Of a stretch of DNA of 64,000 nt, positions 43,001-54,102 are shown piece by piece (positions within the stretch are counted from its first letter, which is position 1; the number at the start of each line of letters is the position of its first letter). Made by a program: the position numbers and the translations under genes. The notes under the pieces are model-generated. The model searched no databases and had not been told where the DNA came from. It was given only the letters and a program-made list of their open reading frames with translations. The DNA comes from Pterois miles (lineage: Eukaryota > Chordata > Actinopteri > Perciformes > Scorpaenidae), in contig CAMQGK010000565.1 in assembly GCA_947000775.1 (NCBI GenBank), forward strand, positions 9,658,501 through 9,722,500, read 5' to 3'.

Positions 43001-46000
43001 CTGCACAAAGAAACAGAGTTTGGTGAGTTGGAGACATTTTTTTCCCCCCTTAAAGTCAAGAAGAAATAGACATGTCATTAATAAAGCTCTACTGTCAAGG
43101 TTTCCAAACTACTTCACATCTCTGGTTTGAAGGTGCAGTGTATAAGATCTGACGGCATCTAGCGGTGAGGTTGCAACCAACTGAAACTTCTCACATGTGC
43201 CTGTCATGAAGGAGAGCTACACTGGCCGACACGAAAACACGAAAGAGCCAGTGTTTGGTTGTCCGTCCTGGGCTACTGTAGAAACATGGCAGCCTGCTCT
43301 GAGAAGAGGACCTGCTCCCTGTATAGATACAACCGGCTCATTCCAAGGTAACAAAAACACCATTCTTATTTTCAGGTGATTATACAGTAAAGCAGTGGTT
43401 CCCAGCCTGGGGTCTGGGCCTCTTTTAGGGGTGCACCAGGATTTGTCTGTTCTGAGGTTGTCAAAATTAGATTTGCACATGTAGAACTAATATTGTAATA
43501 ACACACATACTGGATCATTTCTAGGAAAGTCTTAGTCGGCCAAATTCTGTTTAAACCTGGTATTTCTGCACAGTTGCAGATAAAGGTCAGGCTACACTAA
43601 TATTATTTGTAAATGGTCTTGCATTTATATCGCAAAATAAACACTTTTCTAGTCTTCTGAGCATTCACACATTCATACACTGATTTTGCTCATCAGGATT
43701 TAATGTAAATACTCATTTACACACTGATTGCTATGCTTTCAGGAGCAATTCAGGGTTAAGTGTCTTTCTCAGGGACACATCGACATCAGGGATCAAACCA
43801 TCGACCTTTTGATTGGTGGACGACCCACTCAGCCCCCTGAGCCACAGTCGCTCTATGATTGGTATTAGTAGTATTAGTATTGATCCAAATATTTCCAATA
43901 ACTTGAGAGCGTTTTAAAGTCCAAAAGTCAACATTAGATGATAGATGGCATCCTTTCCAAAACTCACCTTTTTATCTGACAAAATATTCTGCTGCTAAGG
44001 TATAGTAAAGGTAAGGTGCAGTATTTTTCTTTTTTTTTTAATTTTAGTGTTATTTTACAGTATTTTTCCTGCAGGCCAGACATGACTCTGAAAAGTTTAA
44101 TGTTGTTTGGAAATGCAAAAGACTTGCAATGCAAATAATTCATAAATTTGAAATTAAATAAGCTGAATTCTACCATCAAGACTGTGTACTGTACAAATAA
44201 AACCTAAACAGCTTCAAACTAAACCTGCAGTAATGGCATATTGTACAACGGTACAGTCCTGCTACAACTGCTAATACCGGACAGGTCAATTATGTGTGAG
44301 GTAACACCAAACACGAGACACATGATTAAATGTTGTACAAAACAATCACACGCATTCATTTTGAATTTGAGTCAACAGTTTGTGGCTCCGTCAGGTCGCT
44401 TAATAGAGCGATAATTATAAGAGATTAGTGAGGAGGGTGGTGTTTTTTTCTGCAAAAAAACAACAAAATATAAATAGCTGCAGGCAAAAATTGGTTAGAT
44501 TTTTCTGCTGAGAAAACATTTCTCCTTGCGCTGCATTACCACGCTGAGCTCAGCATCAGTCGCTGATGTCTTTGCACTCTTTCTCTCACCGTCTGTTGTC
44601 GCTGCTGGACGGCGGTTTCCTGCTCGGCCATCTGGGGCGTCGTCGCTTCACTGGGAGAGCTGGTGAACAGGATCAAGTCGTCTTTGGCCTGAGAGATCTG
44701 TGGGAGGTGAACGAGAGCAAACGTTAAGCAGCGAGGAAAACCTCCGACTGGATGTGAGTTACGACACACGGCTTCTGTGTGTATTCTGTTCAACAGGTCG
44801 TTATTTGAGGTAAATTACTGGCTGGGATGTTGGTGATGAGATGTCATCAGGGTCATCTAGGTGAAGGTCTGAGATTAGGGGATTACTTGCATACCAATAA
44901 TTTAGAAACAAAAAAGATCATGTTTTTGGTAAGTAAACAAGTTTTTCTCGGAGTGAGTGAGACAGTACCTTGCTGATGTCTGGCTCTGATTTGCTGGAGC
45001 ACATAGTCTGCAGCTCTCTGATTAAATCGGTCTCATCATCAGAGAACACAGACAGACCTACAGGCTCCCTACAAACACAAAGAAACAGACTTTAGTGTCA
45101 TATTTCAGCTTTTAATATTCGGTCGTGTAACATCACAACAAATCAACACGCTAATAATCATCATGAGAGAGAACACAAACCTCTGGACTTTGCCATTAGA
45201 GATAAAGCTGACATCAGTGCTAGACAGTGAACCTGCAATCACAAGCACATAATGAACAAATTTATTAATCAAACATGACCTCAGAGGGTCAGTCGACTCA
45301 AATCACATAAAAATGTTTTAACACCACAGGAATCTGACTACGAATGGAGAATGCAATTTGAAAAATCAGTTATGTGTCTTAACTCGTTACTCAGCAGACC
45401 TTTCTGTCTACAGTTTTAATTAAAAACAACCTGCTATCGAAGGTAAATCATCCACACTCAGATCTGTGGATTATCCAGAGTTTATCAGGGAATGACAGCA
45501 GCATGCAGCACGTTAAGCTTGTTAAACACCGCCCCCTTGTGGACAATGCTGACACAAAGTCCAGTTGAGGGCTGGACCCTTAGGAACCCACATTTCTACA
45601 GTATGCCTGAACATCTAGACCCACAAAGTCCGTCCCCTTTCAAAGAACCCAAATTCAGCTGAAAATTGCAGCATTGTTTTATTACTGGAGCGTTGAGGTG
45701 GTCCTCGTCAACTTGTACAGTCAGGAATTAGCATGTCGTATCATAAAGTAACTGCTCTTTGTTTTCACACCCTGCATATATCGCTAAATGAAATTCCTGC
45801 ATTGTTTGGCAGTTATTTATCATGTATTTTAGTGAAACGTTGCAGAACCTCTGGTTCTTATAGGTTCTTTAGACGTCTGACGGAAACTTCCTGGTGTGAC
45901 ATCTACAGTGTATATATGTATATTCCCTCAAATTTCAAATTTTTGGACTTTACAAATTGATTCAGAGAGGCTGAGTAAGCCATTAGTTTTGATCTCTGCA

Positions 46001-46645
46001 AGGCTAGAAGACGCCATTTACTTTAAGGTCATCTGAAGGGCGCAGCACAAACAGTTAAATTGGGACACAGCTTGCATCACTGCTGACAGAGCAGCCATCT
46101 TACCGTCTCGAAAGGAACCACCAGAGCTCCAGCTTAAAGTGGGGCTTCCCTTCTTCCGAGGGCTGGTGTTGGATCGTCTCAACTTGCCGCTGTCCCGTCC
46201 CTTTCTACCTCCTCCGCCGCCATTTCCTTTATAGGAGCCGATGGCTGACAGAGGGAAGGTCCCGCCCCGAAACTCCAGAAGATACCTGTCAATCTCTGCC
46301 GGAGATGAAGGGGACAAAGATACACATCAGAATCGTTTCATGTCATACTTTCTTCTCTGTTTTCCAGTAGGTGGTGCCCTGCAGTGAAACATGTGAATGT
46401 ACCCTCATCATCATCACACACCGTGTCGAGGCAGAGGGCAGCCCTGGAGAACAGCCTTGTTGACGAGGATGCTGAGGGCAGCTTTCACCACAGCCTGCTG
46501 CCCGGCGCTCAGCCCACAGTCGCCAGGAGATGACCTCTGCGACGATGACGATGTGGAGGAGGAGGAACGCTTGGCTGTGACCCGCGAGATAATGGCTTCT
46601 TCCACACGAGGGACAACCACAGCGTTCCAGAGCCGAGCCAGCCAC
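42653..46645 (-). CDS. cttnbp2: CTTNBP2 gene, last six coding exons (joined)
   Basis: CTTNBP2 is a neuronal cortactin- and PP2A/striatin-associated scaffold of dendritic spines. Only its C-terminal 341 codons are here, in six exons on the minus strand. Recognisable motifs, in protein order, are WLARLWNAVVVPRVEEAI, GQQAVVKAALSILVNKAVL, GCPLPR, FRGGTFPLS, NTSPRK, FSDDETDLIRELQTMCSSKS and KSQLPVPSS. They lie in the same order as in the mammalian protein. The exons join in one open frame to TAG. The coiled coil, ankyrin repeats and AAA-like region lie on earlier exons beyond position 64000. The gene is tail-to-tail with CFTR, as in mammals. The paralogue CTTNBP2NL is excluded by this region and the neighbourhood. 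Confidence 0.93.
43135..43470. mobile_element. Dispersed element (single-unit relative of the 23-bp array)
   Basis: This segment carries AGGTGCAGTGTATAAGATCT, GGCATCTAGCGGTGAGGTTG, AGAGGACCTGCTCCCTGTAT and TTCCCAGCCTGGGGTCTGGG. It lies in the intron before the CTTNBP2 terminal exon. It looks like a common fish nonautonomous element. Confidence 0.6.
43730..43855 (-). mobile_element. tRNA-derived SINE, minus strand
   Basis: On the minus strand, GTGGCTCAGGGGGCTGAGTG (A box region) and TCGATGGTTTGATCCCTGA (B box) lead into CCCTGAGAAAGACACTTAAC. It is the same family as 15234-15465. Confidence 0.7.
44590..44697 (-). CDS. cttnbp2: CTTNBP2 exon e
   Basis: This 108-nt exon is phase 0 at both ends, with a cccacag acceptor and a gtgaga donor. 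It encodes ISQAKDDLILFTSSPSEATT and PQMAEQETAVQQRQQT. It follows the DISK exon as expected. The Gln-rich end is not clearly alignable to mammals. Confidence 0.82.
44969..45068 (-). CDS. cttnbp2: CTTNBP2 exon d
   Basis: This 100-nt exon follows a tttgtag acceptor and ends AGCAAG|gtactg. It encodes EPVGLSVFSDDETDLIRELQ and TMCSSKSEPDISK. The SDDE-DL-ELQ-MCSSKSE-DISK pattern is diagnostic of the CTTNBP2 C-terminal region. Confidence 0.92.
45181..45232 (-). CDS. cttnbp2: CTTNBP2 exon c (52 nt)
   Basis: This small exon encodes GSLSSTDVSFISNGKVQR. The acceptor is attgcag and the donor gtttgt. Placement rests on splice signals and on phase agreement with both neighbours. Sequence similarity alone is weak at this length. 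Confidence 0.78.
46104..46295 (-). CDS. cttnbp2: CTTNBP2 exon b
   Basis: This 192-nt exon follows a tccggcag acceptor and ends CGAGACG|gtaaga. It encodes EIDRYLLEFRGGTFPLSAIG, a glycine run with KGRDSGKLRRS, and NTSPRKKGSPTLSWSSGGSF. FRGGTFPLS and NTSPRK match mammalian CTTNBP2. It begins in phase 1 after the previous exon. Confidence 0.9.
46422..46645 (-). CDS. cttnbp2: CTTNBP2 exon a (LARLWNAVVVPRV exon)
   Basis: This 224-nt exon follows an acceptor ttactcag (minus strand) and ends CGACACG|gtgtgt. It encodes WLARLWNAVVVPRVEEAIIS, a Ser/Thr-rich insert (SSSSTSSSSQRSS), GQQAVVKAALSILVNKAVLQ and GCPLPRH. It is the most strongly conserved CTTNBP2 piece in the window. Confidence 0.92.
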
Positions 46646-46829
46646 CTGAGTAAGTAGACACAAACACACACACATCAGCCTCAAAGTCGGACTGAATGTC
46701 ACTATATAGGATGGCATGACAAAAAACTCATAATAGACAAAGTAGAATGGCATGAAAAAATTCAGAAGTGTGTGAAGCATAAAAATAACATAACAATTCA
46801 TAATTAATGTAATAGTACACGTTCATGAA

Positions 46830-47795
46830 AATGCCAGTTTAGTATGCCTCGAAATGTCCCAAAAAATGTCATGTTGTAGAATGTCATTAAAATGTAATGT
46901 AAATTGAGTGTAAAGTAAAATGTAATTAAAGAGTAACAGTAAAGTACATCAAAATATCAAGAGAAAGTCTTAGAGTATGCCATAAAATATCATAAAAGTA
47001 TTGAATGTAAGAATAATGTAATAAAAATCTCATCATATAGTATATTATTTAAAAAACACTTGTAGAAGTATGTAGTATAGTGTGTCATAAAAATGCAATG
47101 TTATGTCAAAAAAGTCATAAAAGTCATGTTATCGGTTATATTATTCAGTTATAATATAGTATGTTTAAAAAGTAAAAAATAAGGTCATTATATACTATGT
47201 CGAGAAAAGTAAAAAAAAAAAAGTCATGGTTAAGTCATAAGTCATAATATAGTATGTCAAAAAATGTTACAATATAGTATGTAAAAAAATTCATAGTAGT
47301 ATTCATGTAGTATATCGAAAAAGGTCAAAAGTCATCGTATGTCAAGAAAAGTCAGTATGGTATGTTTTAAAAAAATTAAAAAATGTTATATTATAGTATG
47401 TTAAAAAAAAAGTCACAGTATAGTATGTCGAAAAAAGTTAAAAAAAAGTTATAATGTAGAATGTTACAGAAGTTATCGTATAGGAAGTTGAAAAAATTAA
47501 CAGTATATGTCAAAAAACGTCTTAGTATAGTAAGTCGAAAAAAGTAAAAAAAAAAAAAAGTCATTGTATAATGTGTCAAAAAAAGTCATAGTATACTTTG
47601 TCGAGAAAAATCCCAAAAAAATCATAGTATATAGTATGTCGAAAGAAGTTGACAAAAATGTCATAGTAAATTATGTCGAAAAAAGTTTTCAAAAAGTGAC
47701 AGTATAGTATGTTGAAAAAAGCAAAAAAAAAAAAAACTCATGGTACAGTATCTCGAAAAAAGTCATAAAAATATGATAATATAGTATGTTAAAAG
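46830..47795 (-). repeat. Satellite, short degenerate units (left arm)
   Basis: Many imperfect copies of GTCATAGTATAGTATGTCGA followed by AAAAAGT and A-rich linkers, at irregular spacing of about 30-55 bp. It begins gradually about 180 bases upstream of CTTNBP2 exon a (in the intron). The units are the reverse complement of those right of 47832. Confidence 0.9.
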
Positions 47796-47832
47796 AAGTC
47801 ATAGTATACTATACTATACTATACTATGACTT
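47796..47832. repeat. Inversion centre of the satellite (hairpin)
   Basis: AAGTCATAGTATA at 47796-47808 is the perfect reverse complement of TATACTATGACTT at 47820-47832, with an 11-base spacer. Satellite units switch orientation exactly here. Confidence 0.93.
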
Positions 47833-48870
47833 TTTTTTAAACGTTTTTCAACATATACTATGACTTCTTTCGACATACTATACTATGACTTTTTTAAAAA
47901 CTTTTTCGACATATACTGTGACATTTTTCGACATGAAAATTGATTGAAATTGATTTTTTTACTTCGAAATATTATACCATTTTTTTTTTTTTACATACTA
48001 ATAACTTTTTTCAAAAACTTTTTTTGACATATACTATGATGTTTTTCGACATACTATCCTATGACATTTTTCAACATACCATAGTATCACTTTTTTTAAA
48101 AAACTTTTTCGACATACAATACTATGATATATTTTCTTAACTTTTTTCGACATACTATACTATGACATTTTTTTTTTTTACTTTTTTTGGACATAGTATG
48201 CTATTACGTTTTTCGACATACTGTGCTATGACATTTTTTCGACATACTATAGTATGAATTTTTTGACTTTTGCAACATACCATGATTTTTTTTTACTTTT
48301 ATTTTTTCGACGTGCTATACTATGACTTTTTTTTTCGCACTATACTATAACTTTTTAAAAACTTTTTTTGACATATACTATGACGTTTTTCAACATACGA
48401 ACGTATTGCTGTTTTAAAAAACTTTTTCGACATACTATACTATGACATTTTTTTGACACATTATACGATGACGTTTTTCGACATGCTATATTATGACTTT
48501 TTTCGACGTACTATACGATGACTTTTTTTTTTAACTTTTTTGGACATAGTATGCTATTATGTCTTTCGACATACTATACTATGACGTTTTTCCAACATAC
48601 TATAGTATGACTATTTTTGTAAAGTTTTTTGAATACAATATACTATCACTTTTTTTTCCGACATATTATTCTATGACTTTTTTCGACATTTTATACTAAC
48701 ACATTTTTTCAACACATTATACTATGACGTTTTTCAACATACTGTACTGACTTTTTTAAAAACTTTTTGTCATATACTATGACGTTTTTCGACATACGAA
48801 CGTATTTCTTTTTTAAAAAACTTTTTCGACATACTATACTATGACTTTTTTTTGTAAAATTGTTCAACAT
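47833..48870 (+). repeat. Satellite, short degenerate units (right arm)
   Basis: Repeats of ACTTTTTCGACATACTATAC then TATGAC with poly-T linkers, irregularly spaced. It passes into longer monomers once TTGTAAAATTTTCCAACATT and the CCACCATAGAATCATTTTAC block appear. Confidence 0.9.
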
Positions 48871-49676
48871 TCGATAAAATGACTGTTTTCCACCATAGAA
48901 TCATTTCACATGCTATAGTACGACCTTTTTCATGATTTTTTTCAACATATAAAAATTTGAGGTGTTTTTCGTAAAATTTTCGACATACTATACTGTGATG
49001 TTTTTTGTAAAATTTTCCAACATTTCACGAAATGACTTGTTTCCACCATAGAATTATTTTACATGCTATAATACGACCGTTTTCATGATTTTTTTCAACA
49101 TACAAAAATTTGAGTTTTTTTCCTAAAATTTCGACATACTATACTATGACGTTTTTTTGTAAAATTTTCCAACATTTTACGAAACAAAGTTTTTCCACCA
49201 TAGAATCATTTTACATGGTATAATATGACCGTTTTCATGATTTTTTTCAACATCAAAAAGATTTGACATTTTCGTCGAAGAATTTCGACATACTATACTA
49301 TGACGGTTTTTTTTGTAAAATTTTCCAACATTTCACGAAATGACTTTTTTCCACCATAGAATCATTTTACATGCTATAATACGACCGTTTTCATGATTTT
49401 TTTCAACATCAAAAAAATTTGACGTTTTCATCGAAAAATTTCGACATACTATACTATGACGTTTTTTTTGTAAAATTTTCCAATATTTCACGAAATGATG
49501 TTTTTCCACCATAGAATCATTTTACATGGTATAATATGACCGTTTTCATGATTTTTTTCAACATACAAAAATTTGAGTTTTTTTCCTAAAATTTCGACAT
49601 ACTACTATGATGTTTTTTTGGTAAAATTTTCAAACATTTCACGAAATGACTTTTTTCCACCATACAAAAATTTGAG

Positions 49677-49943
49677 GTTGTGTGTTTCTTTCTTATGGAA
49701 ACAGCCAGATTTGGATGTGTTCTCTATGTGGGTTGGTGAGCTGCGTTTCCCCAGAGCTGCCACAAGGGGGAGTACCACCAAAAGCGAGCACTATGTTGTG
49801 GCAGGCTGAGCTGGGCTTCCGTCCCTCAAACGGAAGATAGCCCGCTGGTGAACACATCTAACGACTTATGTCTTGCATTTTCCTGTACCAAACAGGACAT
49901 ACATATATTCTTCAAACAGGTAACTCCTGCCGAGGCCTGTAAC
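49677..49943 (+). repeat. Embedded non-satellite cassette, short copy 1
   Basis: 267 bp from GTTGTGTGTTTCTTTCTTAT through TGCGTTTCCCCAGAGCTGCC and AACGGAAGATAGCCCGCTGG to CTGCCGAGGCCTGTAAC. It is flanked by satellite on both sides. It is GC-richer than the satellite. Function unknown. Confidence 0.92.
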
Positions 49944-50945
49944 ATATACTATGACGTTTTTTTGGTAAAATTTTCCAGCATTTCATGAAATGACATTTTT
50001 CCACCATAGAATCATTTTACATGCTATAATACGACCGTTTTCATGATTTTTTTCAACATCAAAAAATTTGACGTTTTCATCGAAAAATTTCGACATACTA
50101 TACTATGACGGGTTTTTTTGGTAAAATTTTCCAACATTTCACGAAATGACTTTTTTCCACCATAGAATTATTTTACATGCTATAACACGACCGTTTTCAT
50201 GATTTTTTTCAACATCAAAAAAATTTGACGTTTTCATCGAAAAATTTCGACATACTATACTATGACGTTTTTTTTTTGTAAAATTTTCCAACATTTCACG
50301 AAATGACTTTTTTCCACCAAAGAATCATTTTACATGCTATAATAAGACCGTTTTCATGATTTTTTTCAACATCAAAACAATTTCACGTTTTCATCGAAAA
50401 ATTTCGACATACTATACTATGACGTTTTTTTTGTAAAATTTTCCAACATTTCACGGAATGACTTTTTTCCACCATAGAATCATTTTACATGCTATAATAC
50501 GACCGTTTTCATGATTTTTTTCAACATACAAAAATTTGAGTTTTTTTCCTAAAATTTCGACATACTATACTATGACGTTTTTTTTGTAAAATTTTCCAAC
50601 ATTTTACGAAACAAAGTTTTTCCACCATAGAATCATTTTACATGGTATAATATGACTGTTTTCATGATTTTTTTCAACATCAAAAATATTTGACGTTTTC
50701 ATCGAATAATTTCGACATACTATACTATGACGTTTTTTTGTTAAATTTTTCAACATTCGATAAAATGACTCTTTTCCACCATAGAATCATTTTACATGCG
50801 ACCGTTTTCATGATTTTTTTTCAACATCAAAACAATTTGATGTTTTCATTGAAAAAATTTCGACATACTATATTATGACGTTTTTTTTTGTAAAATTTTC
50901 CAACATTTCACGAAATGACGTTTTTCCACCATACAAAAATTTGAG

Positions 50946-51212
50946 GTTGTGTGTTTCTTTCTTATGGAAACAGCCAGATTTAGATGTGTTCTCTATGTGG
51001 GTTGGTGAGCTGCGTTTCCCCAGAGCCGCCACAAGGGGGAGTACCACCAAAAGCGAGCACTATGTTGTGGCAGGCTGAGCTGGGCTTCCGTCCCTCAAAC
51101 GGAAGATAGCCCGCTGGTGAACACATCTAACGGCTTATGTCTTGCATTTTCCTGTACCAAACAGGACATACATATATTCTTCAAACAGGTAACTCCTGCC
51201 GAGGCCTGTAAC
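50946..51212 (+). repeat. Embedded cassette, short copy 2
   Basis: 267-bp copy. It differs from copy 1 by a few substitutions (AGATTTAGATG, AGAGCCGCC). Confidence 0.92.
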
Positions 51213-51682
51213 ATACACTATGACGTTTTTTTGGTAAAATTTTCCAACATTTCACGAAATGACTTTTTTTCCACCATAGAATCATTTTACATGCTATAAT
51301 ACGACCGTTTTCATGATTTTTTTCAACATACAAAAATGTGAGTTTTTTTCCTAAAATTTCGACTTACTATACTATGACGTTTTTTTTTGGAAATTTTCCA
51401 ACATTTCTCGAAATGACTTTTTTCCACCATAGAATCATTTTACATGCTATAATACGACCGTTTTCATGATTTTTTTCAACATCAAAAAGATTTCACGTTT
51501 TCATCGAAAAATTTCGACATACTATACTATGACGTTTTTTTTTTGGAAAATTTTCCAACATTTCACGAAATGACTTTTTTCCACCACAGAATCATTTTAC
51601 ATCCTATAATACGACCGTTTTCATGATTTTTTTCAACATACAAAAATTTGAGTTTTTTTCCTTAAATTTCGACATACTATAT

Positions 51683-52582
51683 GTGACACCTACAAATGTA
51701 TGGTCACAACTGTTGTTTTAATTATTGTGTGTTTCTTTCTTATGGAAACAGCCAGATTTGGATGTGTTCTCTATGTGGGTTGGTGAGCTGCGTTTCCCCA
51801 GAGCCGCCACAAGGGGGAGTACCACCAAAAGCGAGCGCTATGTTGTGGCAGGCTGAGCTGGGCTTCCGTCCCTCAAACGGACTTCTAAAGCATTTATGAT
51901 GCTATTTGAGTAAAATTTGTGATCGAAAATGGGGTTTTGTGAACTTTAAGGGACGCAGCGGTAGTGGAGTTCTCTTACTGTGGGAAAGAAGATGGCGACC
52001 ATACGGTTTTTGATTTGTATAGGGCTCCTGGGCATTACTATTTCATTTCATTAATCTGGGTTTTATTTTAAAAAAAAAAAAGGGTAATTCATTTTACTAT
52101 GTTTAAAAGATGTTAAAAATGATGTTGTTGTATAGTTACAAGACTCACGGTTGTATGTTTAAAATGTGCATTGGTTAAAAACAGTATAAAAATGTTCACA
52201 CAGTAGACAAGGAAGGCTGCGTTAAGCAAGCTATAAAACTGTATCGCTAGTGAAAGAGTTTTTGAGGCTGGTTGAAGCAGCATAGTTAAAATATGTGTTT
52301 TAGTACACAGGTGTTGACATTAATATGTAGTTTATTCATCACTGAGAATCACATGCAGAGATGTAGCATGAATGTTATGCTTACAGTAACAGTGGATTAC
52401 TGATGTTGTGTACTGGTGAATGTTACAGTTGATATTGTGGGGATAAGTGTGAAATTCTGTTATTAAAAACGGAAGATAGCCCGCTGGTGAACACATCTAA
52501 CGGCTTATGTCTTGCATTTTCCTGTACCAAACAGGACATACATATATTCTTCAAACAGGTAACTCCTGCCGAGGCCTGTAAC
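51683..52582 (+). repeat. Embedded cassette, long copy 1
   Basis: A copy of about 900 bp. It begins GTGACACCTACAAATGTATG, about 45 bases further left than the short copies. It contains 592 extra bases (51881-52472) after CCTCAAACGG, ending at AAACGG. The rest equals the short cassette. Confidence 0.92.
51992..52054 (+). CDS. Signal-peptide-like 20-codon ORF in the long cassette
   Basis: GGGAAAGAAGATGG gives a good initiation context. The ORF encodes 20 residues, starting MATIRF and then a hydrophobic LICIGLLGITIS core, and stops at TAA. This looks like the start of a secreted or membrane protein, but it ends at once. An A-run and possible GT donor follow. It may be a captured first exon or chance. 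The same ORF recurs at 53511-53573. Confidence 0.25.
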   Translation: MATIRFLICIGLLGITISFH

Positions 52583-53201
52583 ATACACTATGACGTTTTT
52601 TTGGTAAAATTTTCCAGCATTTCACGAAATGACTTTTTTCCACCATAGAATCATTTTATATGCTATAATACGACCGTTTTCATGATTTTTTTCAACATCA
52701 AAACAATTTGACGTTTTCATCGAAAAATTTCGACATACTATACTATGACGTTTTTTTGGTAAAATTTTCCAACATTTCACGAAATGACTGTTTTCCACCA
52801 TAGAATCATTTTACGTACTATAATACGACCGTTTTCATGATTTTTTTTAACATACAAAAATTTGAGTTTTTTTCCTAAAATTTCGACATACTATACTATG
52901 ACGTTTTTTTGTAAAATTTTCCAACATTTCACGAAATGACGTTTTTCCACCATAGAATCATTTTACATGGTATAATATGACCGTTTTCATGATTTTTTTC
53001 AACATACAAAAATTTGAGTTTTTTTCCTAAAATTTCGACATACTATACTATGACGTTTTTTTGGTAAAATTTTCCAACATTTCACGAAATGACTGTTTTC
53101 CACCATAGAATCATTTTACGTACTATAATACGACCGTTTTCATGATTTTTTTTAACATACACAAATTTGAGTTTTTTTCCTTAAATTTCGACATACTATA
53201 T

Positions 53202-54102
53202 GTGACACCTACAAATGTGTGGTCACAATTGTTGTTTTAATTATTGTGTGTTTCTTTCTTATGGAAACAGCCAGATTTGGATGTGTTCTCTATGTGGGTT
53301 GGTGAGCTGCGTTTCCCCAGAGCCGCCACAAGGGGGAGTACCACCAAAAGCGAGCGCTATGTTGTGGCAGGCTGAGCTGGGCTTCCGTCCCTCAAACGGA
53401 CTTCTAAAGCATTTATGATGCTATTTGAGTAAAATTTGTGATCGAAAATGGGGTTTTGTGAACTTTAAGGGACGCAGCGGTAGTGGAGTTCTCTTACTGT
53501 GGGAAAGAAGATGGCGACCATACGGTTTTTGATTTGTATAGGGCTCCTGGGCATTACTATTTCATTTCATTAATCTGGGTTTTATTTTAAAAAAAAAAAA
53601 AGGGTAATTCATTTTACTATGTTTAAAAGATGTTAAAAATGATGTTGTTGTATAGTTACAAGACTCACGGTTGTATGTTTAAAATGTGCATTGGTTAAAA
53701 ACAGTATAAAAATGTTCACACAGTAGACAAGGAAGGCTGCGTTAAGCAAGCTATAAAACTGTATCGCTAGTGAAGGAGTTTTTGAGGCTGGTTGAAGCAG
53801 CATAGTTAAAATATGTGTTTTAGTACACAGGTGTTGACATTAATATGTAGTTTATTCATCACTGAGAATCACATGCAGAGATGTAGCATGAATGTTATGC
53901 TTACAGTAACAGTGGATTACTGATGTTGTGTACTGGTGAATGTTACAGTTGATATTGTGGGGATAAGTGTGAAATTCTGTTATTAAAAACGGAAGATAGC
54001 CCGCTGGTGAACACATCTAACGGCTTATGTCTTGCATTTTCCTGTACCAAACAGGACATACATATATTCTTCAAACAGGTAACTCCTGCCGAGGCCTGTA
54101 AC
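53202..54102 (+). repeat. Embedded cassette, long copy 2
   Basis: A near-identical tandem duplicate of long copy 1, displaced by about 1519 bp. It includes the 592-base internal segment and the same 20-codon ORF at 53511-53573. Confidence 0.92.
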
